In this document: positions 1 to 6,492 of the stretch, piece after piece
Numbering within the stretch: the stretch's first letter is position 1
How the letters are laid out: each line of letters starts with the position of its first letter
Virus record (IMG/VR): IMGVR_UViG_3300018044_000001
Span: 1-64,000 of that record
DNA length: 64,000 bases
DNA from: a virus
Direction: 5' to 3' (one strand)
Translations under genes and position numbers: made by a program
Notes under the pieces: generated by a model
Seen by the model: the letters and a program-made list of their open reading frames with translations, nothing else
Told to the model about the DNA's origin: nothing
The model's database searches: none

Positions 1-25
1 CTGAACTTTCTGCAAAGGAGGAGTA

Positions 26-688
26 GTGTCAACGTACTATAAGTGGCTCAATCCTGGCCGTATCACTACGTACCAATCGGTCAAGTGGCCGAAGCGGGTT
101 GGATCTTGGACGCCAGATACAAAGCCATTGCTTTGTCAATCGGGATGGCACCTCGCGACCCATCAGGGCATAGGCGAGCACGCCCGAGTCGGTGCCGTCC
201 TCTGGATTGCAGAGGGACGAGGGACGCAGGACGCTCAAGACGACAAGATCGCGTTTACCTCTGCACGGCTCGTGAGCCAGGTCGGGACACTAACGCAACC
301 CATTGCCGTCCAGTGGGCGGCTGAGTGTGCCAAGCGGGTGCTGAAGCACTACGAGGACAAGTATCCCGATGACAAGCGCCCACGCGAGGCGATCGACGCG
401 GCGATCAGGTGGGCGAAAGACCCGACGCAGGCAAATCGAGACGCCGCCTACGCCGCCGCCGACGCCGCCGCCCACGCCGCCTACGCCGCCGCCGCCGACG
501 CCGCCTACGCCGCCGCCTACGCCGCCGCCGCCGCCGCCGACGCCGCCTACGCCGCCGCCCACGCCGCCTACGCCGCCTACGCCGCCGCCGCCGCCGCCCA
601 CGCCGCCCTTTTACAAGCAAGAAACGCCGAACGTAAATGGCAGTCAGACCGTCTTTTGGCGCTGCTTGCAGCGGCGAAACAGGGATGA
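26..688 (+). CDS. DUF7666-like phage protein with long Ala-rich triplet-repeat tail
   Basis: 220 aa. The GTG start at 26 follows a strong AAAGGAGGA site. Residues about 1-70 (YKWLNPG, W near 37, LCQSGWHLAT, VLWIAEGRG) resemble the small DUF7666 domain of phage and actinobacterial proteins, whose function is unknown. Residues about 140-198 are almost only Ala broken by Tyr, Asp and His, encoded by repeated GCC codons with TAC, GAC and CAC. The tail may be helical or a replication-slippage product. Domain assignment is from memory of the pattern. Confidence 0.8.
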   Translation: MSTYYKWLNPGRITTYQSVKWPKRVGSWTPDTKPLLCQSGWHLATHQGIGEHARVGAVLWIAEGRGTQDAQDDKIAFTSARLVSQVGTLTQPIAVQWAAECAKRVLKHYEDKYPDDKRPREAIDAAIRWAKDPTQANRDAAYAAADAAAHAAYAAAADAAYAAAYAAAAAADAAYAAAHAAYAAYAAAAAAHAALLQARNAERKWQSDRLLALLAAAKQG

Positions 689-771
689 CTGCCGTTGTCA
701 CAACCAAGTCAAGTGATCCCGCAACACCATCAGTCTGGCAGCGTGTGATCAAACGATTGCGGAAAGGATAG
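685..771 (+). CDS. Small basic protein, 28 aa
   Basis: ATG at 685 overlaps the upstream stop by four bases (ATGA), the coupling used throughout this operon; the TAG stop lies three bases before the next gene. The C-terminus (WQRVIKRLRKG) is basic and could be amphipathic. Function unknown; its reality rests on spacing and overlap only. Confidence 0.45.
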   Translation: MTAVVTTKSSDPATPSVWQRVIKRLRKG

Positions 772-774
772 GAC

Positions 775-981
775 ATGAAGTGGTCAGACGCACCTAGCGA
801 TCTACGTACAGGCGACGGGCAACCCATTTTGTGCAAGTCATACTGGTGGGATGACGCAACACGTGTGCGCACCGGTCCATGCAACAAACCAACTACACGC
901 GTTTATGGCAACGACGAGGGTGGCACCTTCTTCTGTCCTGAATGTGCGATATTCTGGGGCGACAGAGAAGGATCTACTTGA
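775..981 (+). CDS. Small Cys-containing protein, possible zinc ribbon
   Basis: 68 aa, ATG preceded by GGAAAGGATAGG. Four cysteines, including CPEC near residue 54, suggest metal binding. The stop TGA shares one base with the next ATG. No family recognised. Confidence 0.7.
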   Translation: MKWSDAPSDLRTGDGQPILCKSYWWDDATRVRTGPCNKPTTRVYGNDEGGTFFCPECAIFWGDREGST

Positions 982-1406
982 TGTCTGAAAGCAGCAACTT
1001 TCTCCCAGAACCCAAACCGCAGCCGATCATTAAGCGCGACACGGGCACGGTTGACACGCCCGCATTCGCCAGGCAGTATCTAGGTGGCAACAAAGCGTTG
1101 CTAGACGACATGTTCGGTGATGAACCAGGACAAGCGGAACGCAGGGCACGATTTGACGCAGCCATGAGACGGTCAACGGCTGACGGAAACAAGAACGCGG
1201 CAATCTTCTACGCCAAGAGACAGGCCAGAGCGTTATTGGAGGCATGCAGGTCTGGCGACAAGGCGGCGATGAATGACGCTTGGTCTACCGTCCGCGATAT
1301 GGATGGAGCGTTCAACGTGGTCTTGCAGTTAGTGGTGACGTTGGCCGAACTGACAGACGAGCATCATGACGAGCCAGAAGAACTGGACGCTTTGGAGGAA
1401 TCGTGA
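981..1406 (+). CDS. Hypothetical early protein, 141 aa, hairpin-type start
   Basis: ATG at 981 is chosen because it overlaps the upstream stop and is followed by the repeated GAAAG-N6-CTTTC hairpin, giving the recurrent N-terminus MSESSNFLP. The rest is charged and helical with an acidic end (HHDEPEELDALEES). Function unknown. Confidence 0.75.
   Translation: MSESSNFLPEPKPQPIIKRDTGTVDTPAFARQYLGGNKALLDDMFGDEPGQAERRARFDAAMRRSTADGNKNAAIFYAKRQARALLEACRSGDKAAMNDAWSTVRDMDGAFNVVLQLVVTLAELTDEHHDEPEELDALEES
987..1002 (+). repeat. 16-nt start-associated hairpin, loop CAGCAA
   Basis: GAAAG-N6-CTTTC six bases inside the reading frame that starts at 981. Confidence 0.85.
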
Positions 1407-1699
1407 ACGACGCTGAGCGCCTGGCACAGATCAAGAGCATCAACGAGGGCTACCGTACCAAGCCGTGTTGCAAGGGTGGCTACGAGTGTGTGGAGGCTAT
1501 TGACTACCTGTTGGCGCGCGTCGAGTGGCTGACTGATGAAAATGCAGGATTATGGTCAGGCGTTGTTGCCGAGGCGAACAGGCAGGCGCGGCTGATTGAA
1601 CTGTTGGAGCGTGTTGAGACCGTTGGCAACGACTGGCCCAGTTTTTTGTGCTCAGAATTGCACGCAGACATCCGTAACGAGTTAGAAGGAGAGACATGA
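1403..1699 (+). CDS. Hypothetical protein, 98 aa
   Basis: GTG start in a GTGA overlap with the previous stop. It has CCKGGYEC near residues 22-29 and a helical middle. It ends in a four-base overlap with the sliding clamp gene, so the two are probably translated together. No family recognised. Confidence 0.7.
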   Translation: MNDAERLAQIKSINEGYRTKPCCKGGYECVEAIDYLLARVEWLTDENAGLWSGVVAEANRQARLIELLERVETVGNDWPSFLCSELHADIRNELEGET

Positions 1700-2799
1700 A
1701 GTTTGCTGCCGAACGAGACACATTACTCAAGTCCATCGCCGCCGCAGGACGCGCAGCAGGTGGCGGCATCATGGGCGACACGCCCGCGCTACATCTCTCG
1801 CTGGTGGGTGACTGCCTGACGACGCGTGGTGCCGATCCGGACCTGACCATCAGGTCCGCGTGCGCAGTGGATGGTACCAAGGATGGCACTGTCGTAGTCC
1901 CGGCACGACTCACCATTGAGATTGTCAAGTCGTTCGGACCCGGCGCTGTTGTGCTGACGGTCGCAGACGACGTGGCTATCACATCGGGTCGTGCCGAGTT
2001 CCACGTACGTTCGCTTGACGGCGTGACATTACCCGAGCACGACGCACCAGAAGGCATGGTCGCTATTGATGCCGTGCCGTTTGTCGAGGGACTGCGGCAG
2101 GTGGTGCGTGCTGCACTCAAGGACGATTCCAGAGCACCGACGTTGACCGGCGTGCTGGCAGTACAGACAGACACAGGGTTACGCTTGGTTGCGACGGACT
2201 CGTATCGGCTGGCGGTGAAGGACATACCCGGCATTACTGCGGTGAGTGACGCGGCGGGTGTGATCCTTCCGTCACGTGCGTTGTCCGAGGTACAGCATCT
2301 GATCGGTAACGATTTGGACACTATAGCGTTCGGCAGTACGAAACTGGACGCGGTATTCGCAATAGACGGCACGACGCTGACGACGCGGCTGATCAACGGG
2401 CAGTACCCGGATTACCAGAGATTGCTGCCAGCGTCGTATCCGTACTCGTTCGTCGCTAACAGGATGGAACTACTGGAAGCGATCAAGCGTGTGCGCGTCA
2501 TCATACGTGACGCGAAGGACGCGACAACTCCTGTTCGTCTAGCGTTGACCGATGCCGGAATGATGATAGAGGTACAGATACCAGAGACAGGCAACGCGAC
2601 TGATATCGTCAACGGCAAGTTCGAGGGCGATGAAATCAACGTCGCGTTCAATCCGACGTACCTGATCGACGGGCTGGACGCGGTGGCAACGGATGACGTG
2701 GTGCTACAGGTCATCAATTCGGTCAAGCCTGCGACGCTCAAGGGCGTTGACGACGATAGCTACTTGTACCTGCTGATGCCGGTGAAGGTGTCGTCGTGA
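1696..2799 (+). CDS. dnaN: DNA polymerase III beta subunit (sliding clamp)
   Basis: 367 aa, the usual length for bacterial beta clamps. Family landmarks: ATDSYRLAV near residue 174, NGQYPDYQRLLP near 235, FNPTYLIDGLD near 315 and the C-terminal YLYLLMPVK. Two such subunits form the ring that holds the replicative polymerase on DNA. The start is an ATG after AGAAGGAGAG, overlapping the upstream stop. A phage-encoded clamp implies partial replication autonomy; no polymerase is seen in this window. Confidence 0.95.
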   Translation: MKFAAERDTLLKSIAAAGRAAGGGIMGDTPALHLSLVGDCLTTRGADPDLTIRSACAVDGTKDGTVVVPARLTIEIVKSFGPGAVVLTVADDVAITSGRAEFHVRSLDGVTLPEHDAPEGMVAIDAVPFVEGLRQVVRAALKDDSRAPTLTGVLAVQTDTGLRLVATDSYRLAVKDIPGITAVSDAAGVILPSRALSEVQHLIGNDLDTIAFGSTKLDAVFAIDGTTLTTRLINGQYPDYQRLLPASYPYSFVANRMELLEAIKRVRVIIRDAKDATTPVRLALTDAGMMIEVQIPETGNATDIVNGKFEGDEINVAFNPTYLIDGLDAVATDDVVLQVINSVKPATLKGVDDDSYLYLLMPVKVSS

Positions 2800-2987
2800 G
2801 AATCGTCGGCGGTCCCTTCAATGGCAAGTATGCTGATGACGAAGAGGTTGGCATGCAGTTGGACTTTCCTGGTCGCAGCAAGATAGACAGCACGTGGTAC
2901 GATGTGGATCATCTGTACGAGGTGCAAGAGGACGGGACCGCGGTGTACCAGTTCAGCCAGTTTGAGTGGAGGGAGGGGATCAAGTGA
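2796..2987 (+). CDS. Small hypothetical phage protein (MRIVGGPFNGK type)
   Basis: 63 aa, GTG start in a GTGA overlap with the clamp gene. The opening RIVGGPFNGKYADDE resembles short phage proteins that begin with a GGPxDG/N motif; their role is unknown. Confidence 0.7.
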   Translation: MRIVGGPFNGKYADDEEVGMQLDFPGRSKIDSTWYDVDHLYEVQEDGTAVYQFSQFEWREGIK

Positions 2988-3172
2988 TCGGCAATGCCGG
3001 ACCATTTGGTCACTGGCACTACGATGACCCGCACAATGAAATCGCCGTGCTTAAGTCTGAGGTTGACGATCTGCAGCGGAAGGTCGCGGAGCTTGAGCGG
3101 GAGAACGAGCAACTACTCGCACTGCTGGTAACCGAGTACCTTGCAGCTTTTGAGGAGTCGGACGAGCCATGA
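2984..3172 (+). CDS. Small coiled-coil protein
   Basis: 62 aa. GTG at 2984 overlaps the previous stop and follows GGAGGGG. Residues about 23-48 form a heptad pattern (VLKSEVDDLQRKVAELEREN), so it probably dimerises. Function unknown. Confidence 0.65.
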   Translation: MIGNAGPFGHWHYDDPHNEIAVLKSEVDDLQRKVAELERENEQLLALLVTEYLAAFEESDEP

Positions 3173-3267
3173 CCATCCTCGCGTGGGTTTTCTGTGGTGC
3201 CATCGCCGGGGTAGTTGCATACGTCCTCTGCGAGTGGTATTATGAGCGGCACGGAAAGGAGTTGTGA
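3169..3267 (+). CDS. Single-pass membrane peptide, 32 aa
   Basis: ATGA overlap with the previous stop. MTILAWVFCGAIAGVVAYVL is one transmembrane helix, followed by a charged tail. First of three consecutive small membrane proteins; the role is not known and nothing shows they are holins. Confidence 0.55.
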   Translation: MTILAWVFCGAIAGVVAYVLCEWYYERHGKEL

Positions 3268-3452
3268 TGAGACTCGTCAGACGTGTTGCCGTGGCAGCCG
3301 CAGTTATAGTCGCTATACTCTATGCGATGACGTACGGGCCGAGACTGATCGCAGTCATACTCGGGTGCGCGTTCGTCGGCATTCTCGTGCTTGCCATCGT
3401 TGACAATCAGTTGCAGGGGCGGCGGCAGATGGTGAAGGGACGGTCAACGTGA
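3267..3452 (+). CDS. Small membrane protein, 61 aa
   Basis: ATG at 3267 shares a base with the upstream stop; a GTG three bases earlier is possible. A positive N-terminus (RLVRR) precedes two hydrophobic segments, about residues 6-20 and 26-44. AAAGGAG lies upstream. Function unknown. Confidence 0.6.
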   Translation: MRLVRRVAVAAAVIVAILYAMTYGPRLIAVILGCAFVGILVLAIVDNQLQGRRQMVKGRST

Positions 3453-3622
3453 TGGCAGGAAGTCAGCCCTTTCAACACCTAGGCGAAGTAGTGTGGGAAC
3501 TGGTCATAGCGGCTTACACCTTGGGTGCATCTTGGCGATGGCATTGGTTGGCAATCGTCGCTTGTGTTTGCATGATTCGAGCGGCATGGTTAATCCTGAT
3601 TCGAAGGGTGCGACTACCGTGA
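3452..3622 (+). CDS. Small Trp-rich membrane protein, 56 aa
   Basis: ATG at 3452 overlaps the previous stop and its stop overlaps the next GTG. Hydrophobic segment at about residues 29-49 with Trp clusters (WRWHWLAIVACVC). Third of the membrane trio; function unknown. Confidence 0.5.
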   Translation: MAGSQPFQHLGEVVWELVIAAYTLGASWRWHWLAIVACVCMIRAAWLILIRRVRLP

Positions 3623-3924
3623 CCGAAAGCCGAAACTTTCACCATCTGTGGCACAACTGGTATTGGTACCGCACTCATGGTGCGGGCGCGGGTGAGTTCA
3701 TGTACGCCAAATGTACAGTCTGCTCTGCGGAAAAACCCGTGCGGTGGGTACGCAGTACGGACATGCATCGTGCACAGATTGCCGCTATGAACCGTTCCCG
3801 TCCGCCATCATCATCAGAACCACCAAAACGGCCCAGACCATCAAGCGTTGTGATACCACCGATTGATTTTGATACGCCTACGGGCGACCCGATGGTGATT
3901 CATCGCAGGACGTTCTACCCATGA
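3619..3924 (+). CDS. Cys-containing protein with conserved IDFDTPTGDP tail
   Basis: 101 aa, GTG start followed by the start-associated hairpin (MTESRNF). A CTVC pair near residue 34 may bind zinc. The last about 20 residues (PPIDFDTPTGDPMVIHRR) recur at the end of the gene at 8124-8462, suggesting a shared tail module. Function unknown. Confidence 0.7.
   Translation: MTESRNFHHLWHNWYWYRTHGAGAGEFMYAKCTVCSAEKPVRWVRSTDMHRAQIAAMNRSRPPSSSEPPKRPRPSSVVIPPIDFDTPTGDPMVIHRRTFYP
3625..3640 (+). repeat. 16-nt start-associated hairpin, loop CCGAAA
   Basis: GAAAG-N6-CTTTC just after the GTG at 3619. Confidence 0.85.
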
Positions 3925-3950
3925 CCGAAAGCAAGCACTTTCTGCAATGA
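3921..3950 (+). CDS. Nine-residue leader ORF made of the start hairpin
   Basis: ATG-ACC-GAAAG... encodes MTESKHFLQ and stops at a TGA that overlaps the ATG of the methyltransferase gene. It is the start cassette seen at other genes, but here it ends at once and so acts as a leader. It may couple translation to the next gene; whether the peptide is made is unknown. Confidence 0.4.
   Translation: MTESKHFLQ
3927..3942 (+). repeat. 16-nt start-associated hairpin, loop CAAGCA
   Basis: GAAAG-N6-CTTTC inside the leader ORF, five bases upstream of the methyltransferase ATG at 3947. Confidence 0.85.
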
Positions 3951-4605
3951 AACCGTACTACCAGGATGGCCTCGTGACGCTTTATCATGGCGACAGTGCA
4001 GAGATCATCCCAACGCTGGATCGCGTAACGTTGACGATTACAGACCCGCCATATGCCAACAACACACCGTATGACACATACGATGACACGCCCGAAAATC
4101 TAGTGGCACTGATTGCGTCGGTGATCGTACCCGCAATTGCGTTAGCAAAGCGTGCGTTGATCACACCAGGGAACAGTAACGTTCATTTGTATCCTGTACC
4201 GACGTGGACCCTTGCATGGGTCGTCCCGTCCGGCGTGGGACGTAGCCCGTGGGGTTTTACGTGCTGGCAGCCCGTGCTCGCTTATGGGTCTGACCCATAC
4301 TTGGCGGCAGGACTTGGAGCGCGCCCCGACATTTTCACTGGATCGGAAGGAGCGCCGCACAACGGTCACCCGTGTCCTAAGCCCATCGAGATTTGGCAGC
4401 GGATCATTACGCGCGGTAGCGTGTCCACTGATGACGTTCTGTTTGATCCATTCGTGGGGGGGGTACAACCCTTGTGGCAGCTAAACAACTAGGCCGTCGA
4501 GCCATCGGCATCGAACTGTCTGAACGATACTGTGAGATCGCGGCAGGCCAGCTTGCACAAGGGTCGCTATTCGAGTTATCCGAAAGGAGGACCTTTCAAC
4601 AGTGA
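3947..4605 (+). CDS. DNA methyltransferase (DPPY type), frameshifted at a G8 tract
   Basis: N6-adenine/N4-cytosine methyltransferase fold. The first frame shows [11 protein letters not shown] and catalytic TDPPYANN, then DPFVGG at about residues 167-172, where the frame breaks at eight Gs (4456-4463). Frame 0 ends at 4492; with one more G the frame reads [20 protein letters not shown] to a TGA at 4603-4605, restoring the SAM-binding DPFxGxGTT motif. The total would be about 220 aa. Either a homopolymer read error, a phase-variable tract or a recent mutation. Confidence 0.8.
4582..4597 (+). repeat. Start-associated hairpin whose loop holds the ribosome site
   Basis: GAAAG-GAGGAC-CTTTC: the loop and 5' arm form AAAGGAGG, the Shine-Dalgarno site for the GTG at 4602. 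Folding of the stem would place that site in a hairpin. Confidence 0.85.
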
Positions 4606-4898
4606 ACATGGACGCGCTGGTCCGTGAGGTGTATGCTGCCAGAGATGCACGCAGGTGCGGTTGGTCACGTCACAAGACAAAGGGGAGAACCATGCAACCG
4701 AAGGTGCACCAGCGTCCTGTTGAACTACCCGATTACGCGCGGCACTGTTCACCAAGTACGCAGCCGCCCATCGTTCACGCACCGTGCGAGCGTGTACCGT
4801 TCGATCCTGATGCCGCACGTGCCCGTGCCGCGGAGTGGGCGTTGGACATCGTTGACATCCGTAGGCAGAAGGTGGTAAGGTACACCTATGACACCTGA
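4602..4898 (+). CDS. Hypothetical protein, 98 aa
   Basis: GTG at 4602 lies 11 bases after AAAGGAGG. Basic N-terminal half, Pro-rich middle and an Ala/Arg helix ([15 protein letters not shown]) near residues 68-82. It runs through the promoter of the next gene and overlaps it by 11 bases. Function unknown. Confidence 0.65.
   Translation: MNMDALVREVYAARDARRCGWSRHKTKGRTMQPKVHQRPVELPDYARHCSPSTQPPIVHAPCERVPFDPDAARARAAEWALDIVDIRRQKVVRYTYDT
4852..4881 (+). promoter_or_regulatory. Promoter giving a leaderless transcript
   Basis: TTGACA (4852-4857), 18-base spacer, TAAGGT (4876-4881), six bases, then ATG at 4888. Transcription would begin at or next to the start codon. Same layout as the promoters at 10667 and 18857. 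Confidence 0.65.
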
Positions 4899-5070
4899 AG
4901 AGGTTGACGAGCTGTACAGCAGGGTGCACGGGGTGCAGAATGACCTCGTGGCGTTGCTGAGCACGGAGGACCGGTACAAGGATCTGCTCATCGAGAACGC
5001 GCTGATGAACATTGGCAGGGCGATCGAACTGGCAGCGAAGTTACTGGGCGAGATGGAGGCGGAAGAGTGA
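4888..5070 (+). CDS. Small helical protein, 60 aa
   Basis: ATG six bases after a -10 box, so it is probably read from a leaderless mRNA as well as by coupling. All-helical acidic sequence ([15 protein letters not shown]...ELAAKLLGEME). Function unknown. Confidence 0.65.
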   Translation: MTPEEVDELYSRVHGVQNDLVALLSTEDRYKDLLIENALMNIGRAIELAAKLLGEMEAEE

Positions 5071-5360
5071 AGACGCGGAGCATTGAGAAGACGATTGATG
5101 AGGCCGCTGACATCGCCGCTCCTGTGTTTGTCGCGCAGGACTGGCGGTACGGCGGGTGGTTCGATGAGCCAAGTCACGTGCCGACGAAGGCAGAGATTGT
5201 TGAGAAGGTGCAGCATCTCGTCAATAGCGTACAAGATCCACGGGTTGACAATACTGCAACGGGTCGGTTCGTGGTACAGAAGATACACGAAAACGAACGT
5301 GACCAGACTGACGGCATCTGTATCTTGCTGGATCTGGGCTCGTTCTATTTCTATCGGTAG
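5067..5360 (+). CDS. Hypothetical protein, 97 aa
   Basis: GTG in a GTGA overlap with the previous stop. It contains helix-forming TKAEIVEKVQHLVNSV and an aromatic C-terminus (SFYFYR). No family recognised. Confidence 0.65.
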   Translation: MKTRSIEKTIDEAADIAAPVFVAQDWRYGGWFDEPSHVPTKAEIVEKVQHLVNSVQDPRVDNTATGRFVVQKIHENERDQTDGICILLDLGSFYFYR

Positions 5361-5375
5361 ACGAAAGCAGACGAC

Positions 5376-5618
5376 ATGACGGTCAATGGGAAAAAAACGT
5401 TGGTCGCACAACCCGTAACGCTGGAGAGTCACGATCACACCGAGTTTGATGGCATTGTGATCGCATTCATGGCTGTCTTCCTGCTGTTGTTCGTGTTGTG
5501 CTTGGTGATGGTGGCACTGGGTGCGGTGGGATGGGGTGACGACGCCGGACTCAGACACTGTATTGCACTACACCCGCACGCTGTCACGCAGTGTCTGACG
5601 AAGGTTTACGGTCACTAA
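5376..5618 (+). CDS. Small membrane protein, 80 aa
   Basis: ATG with one transmembrane helix at about residues 26-50 (GIVIAFMAVFLLLFVLCLVM), polar N-terminus and a Cys/His-containing tail. Function unknown. Confidence 0.6.
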   Translation: MTVNGKKTLVAQPVTLESHDHTEFDGIVIAFMAVFLLLFVLCLVMVALGAVGWGDDAGLRHCIALHPHAVTQCLTKVYGH

Positions 5619-5624
5619 CAGGTT

Positions 5625-5640
5625 GAAAGTCTAGGCTTTC
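5625..5640 (+). repeat. 16-nt start-associated hairpin, loop TCTAGG (noncoding)
   Basis: GAAAG-N6-CTTTC in the intergenic space upstream of the gene at 5659. Being untranslated here, it argues for a role as RNA or DNA. Confidence 0.85.
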
Positions 5641-5658
5641 GGCAGAAGGGCATCATTC

Positions 5659-6096
5659 ATGGACAGCGAAGAGTTGTTGGATCTCATATCACGAGAGGAC
5701 GGCATGGTCGTTTATAACCTGACAATGCCTCGTAGTGCATTTCCAGACGAGGAAACGTACCAGAAGGCACTTGCGTCACAGACGAGGGAGTATGCTGCTC
5801 CGACTGATGACATTGACATCACCGGTCTTGACAAGACGGACGTGCTAATAGCGCTCTACAGGCCCGCACGCAAAGTGGGCATGGGGTTTCTGTCTGGCGA
5901 CCTCACTGATGACGAGATTCGATCATTCGTCGCGAACTATCAGGGGGGCCGTGGTGAGTTCCCTTACATCGACTACCTCGGTGGCAAGCCGCTGAAGGTC
6001 GACCTTACGGGCGATACGTTCAACGGACGCTTGTATGACCGTGACCAGGGTGTTGGTGCAGCACGCCGTGCCGTGGATGGTTTGCGGCATCAGTGA
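5659..6096 (+). CDS. Conserved phage hypothetical protein, 145 aa
   Basis: ATG after AGAAGGGC. The C-terminal part (GGKPLKVDLTGDTFNGRLYDRDQGVGAARRAV) resembles a widespread uncharacterised actinophage protein. Soluble, mixed alpha/beta. Function unknown. Confidence 0.7.
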   Translation: MDSEELLDLISREDGMVVYNLTMPRSAFPDEETYQKALASQTREYAAPTDDIDITGLDKTDVLIALYRPARKVGMGFLSGDLTDDEIRSFVANYQGGRGEFPYIDYLGGKPLKVDLTGDTFNGRLYDRDQGVGAARRAVDGLRHQ

Positions 6097-6097
6097 T

Positions 6098-6113
6098 GAA
6101 AGTTACGCATTTC
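6098..6113 (+). repeat. Degenerate start-associated hairpin, loop TTACGC
   Basis: GAAAG-N6-ATTTC; one mismatch in the right arm. Lies in the gap before the GTG at 6130, next to AAGGGAG. Confidence 0.6.
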
Positions 6114-6129
6114 AACCAAGGGAGACAAC

Positions 6130-6474
6130 GTGGAATCTGATCTAGACGCAGTGATTCGGCGTGCAGACGCATGGCTAGACGGCAGCGTTGACGGACGTTA
6201 CAAGGACGAGCCACTAGGGCAGGATTGGGCGCGCGTTGCTAAGGTATGCGAGGAAGCGGGCGAGGCGATCAGTGCGCTGATCGGATACACAGGTCAAAAC
6301 CCACGCAAAGGCAATACGCACGTGCTGGACCAAGTGTTAGGTGAGCTGGCCGACGTGGTGTGTACCGGTACGCTTGCTATTCAACATTTCACCAAGAACA
6401 CAACCTGGACCGATCAAATCATCAAGGCGTCGTTCGATAAACTGCGGACTCGGATACCTGATGAGTACGTCTGA
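6130..6474 (+). CDS. MazG-like nucleotide pyrophosphohydrolase
   Basis: 114 aa, GTG after AAGGGAG. The core CEEAGEAISALIGYTG and LGELADVVCTGTLAI matches the all-alpha NTP pyrophosphatase (MazG-like) pattern with paired acidic residues for Mg2+. The phage forms are thought to cleave (d)NTPs or lower alarmone signalling; the substrate is not readable here. The stop TGA is embedded in the next start-associated hairpin. Confidence 0.75.
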   Translation: MESDLDAVIRRADAWLDGSVDGRYKDEPLGQDWARVAKVCEEAGEAISALIGYTGQNPRKGNTHVLDQVLGELADVVCTGTLAIQHFTKNTTWTDQIIKASFDKLRTRIPDEYV

Positions 6475-6488
6475 AAGCTTCGGCTTTC
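6473..6488 (+). repeat. 16-nt start-associated hairpin, loop CTTCGG
   Basis: GAAAGC-TTCG-GCTTTC: a six-base-pair stem with a UUCG tetraloop, overlapping the upstream stop and four bases before the GTG at 6493. Confidence 0.9.
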
Positions 6489-6492
6489 TACC

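Noticed and set aside
290-887. Long Gly-, Pro- and Arg-rich reading frames opposite or shifted to the first gene
   Set aside because: They are frame shadows of the GCC/TAC repeat and lack ribosome sites.
1051-1080. TTGACA with a TAT-like box near 1074
   Set aside because: Inside a coding region, no start nearby, -10 match poor.
1497-2396. 299-codon minus-strand frame across the sliding clamp
   Set aside because: Antisense shadow; the clamp is unmistakable on the plus strand.
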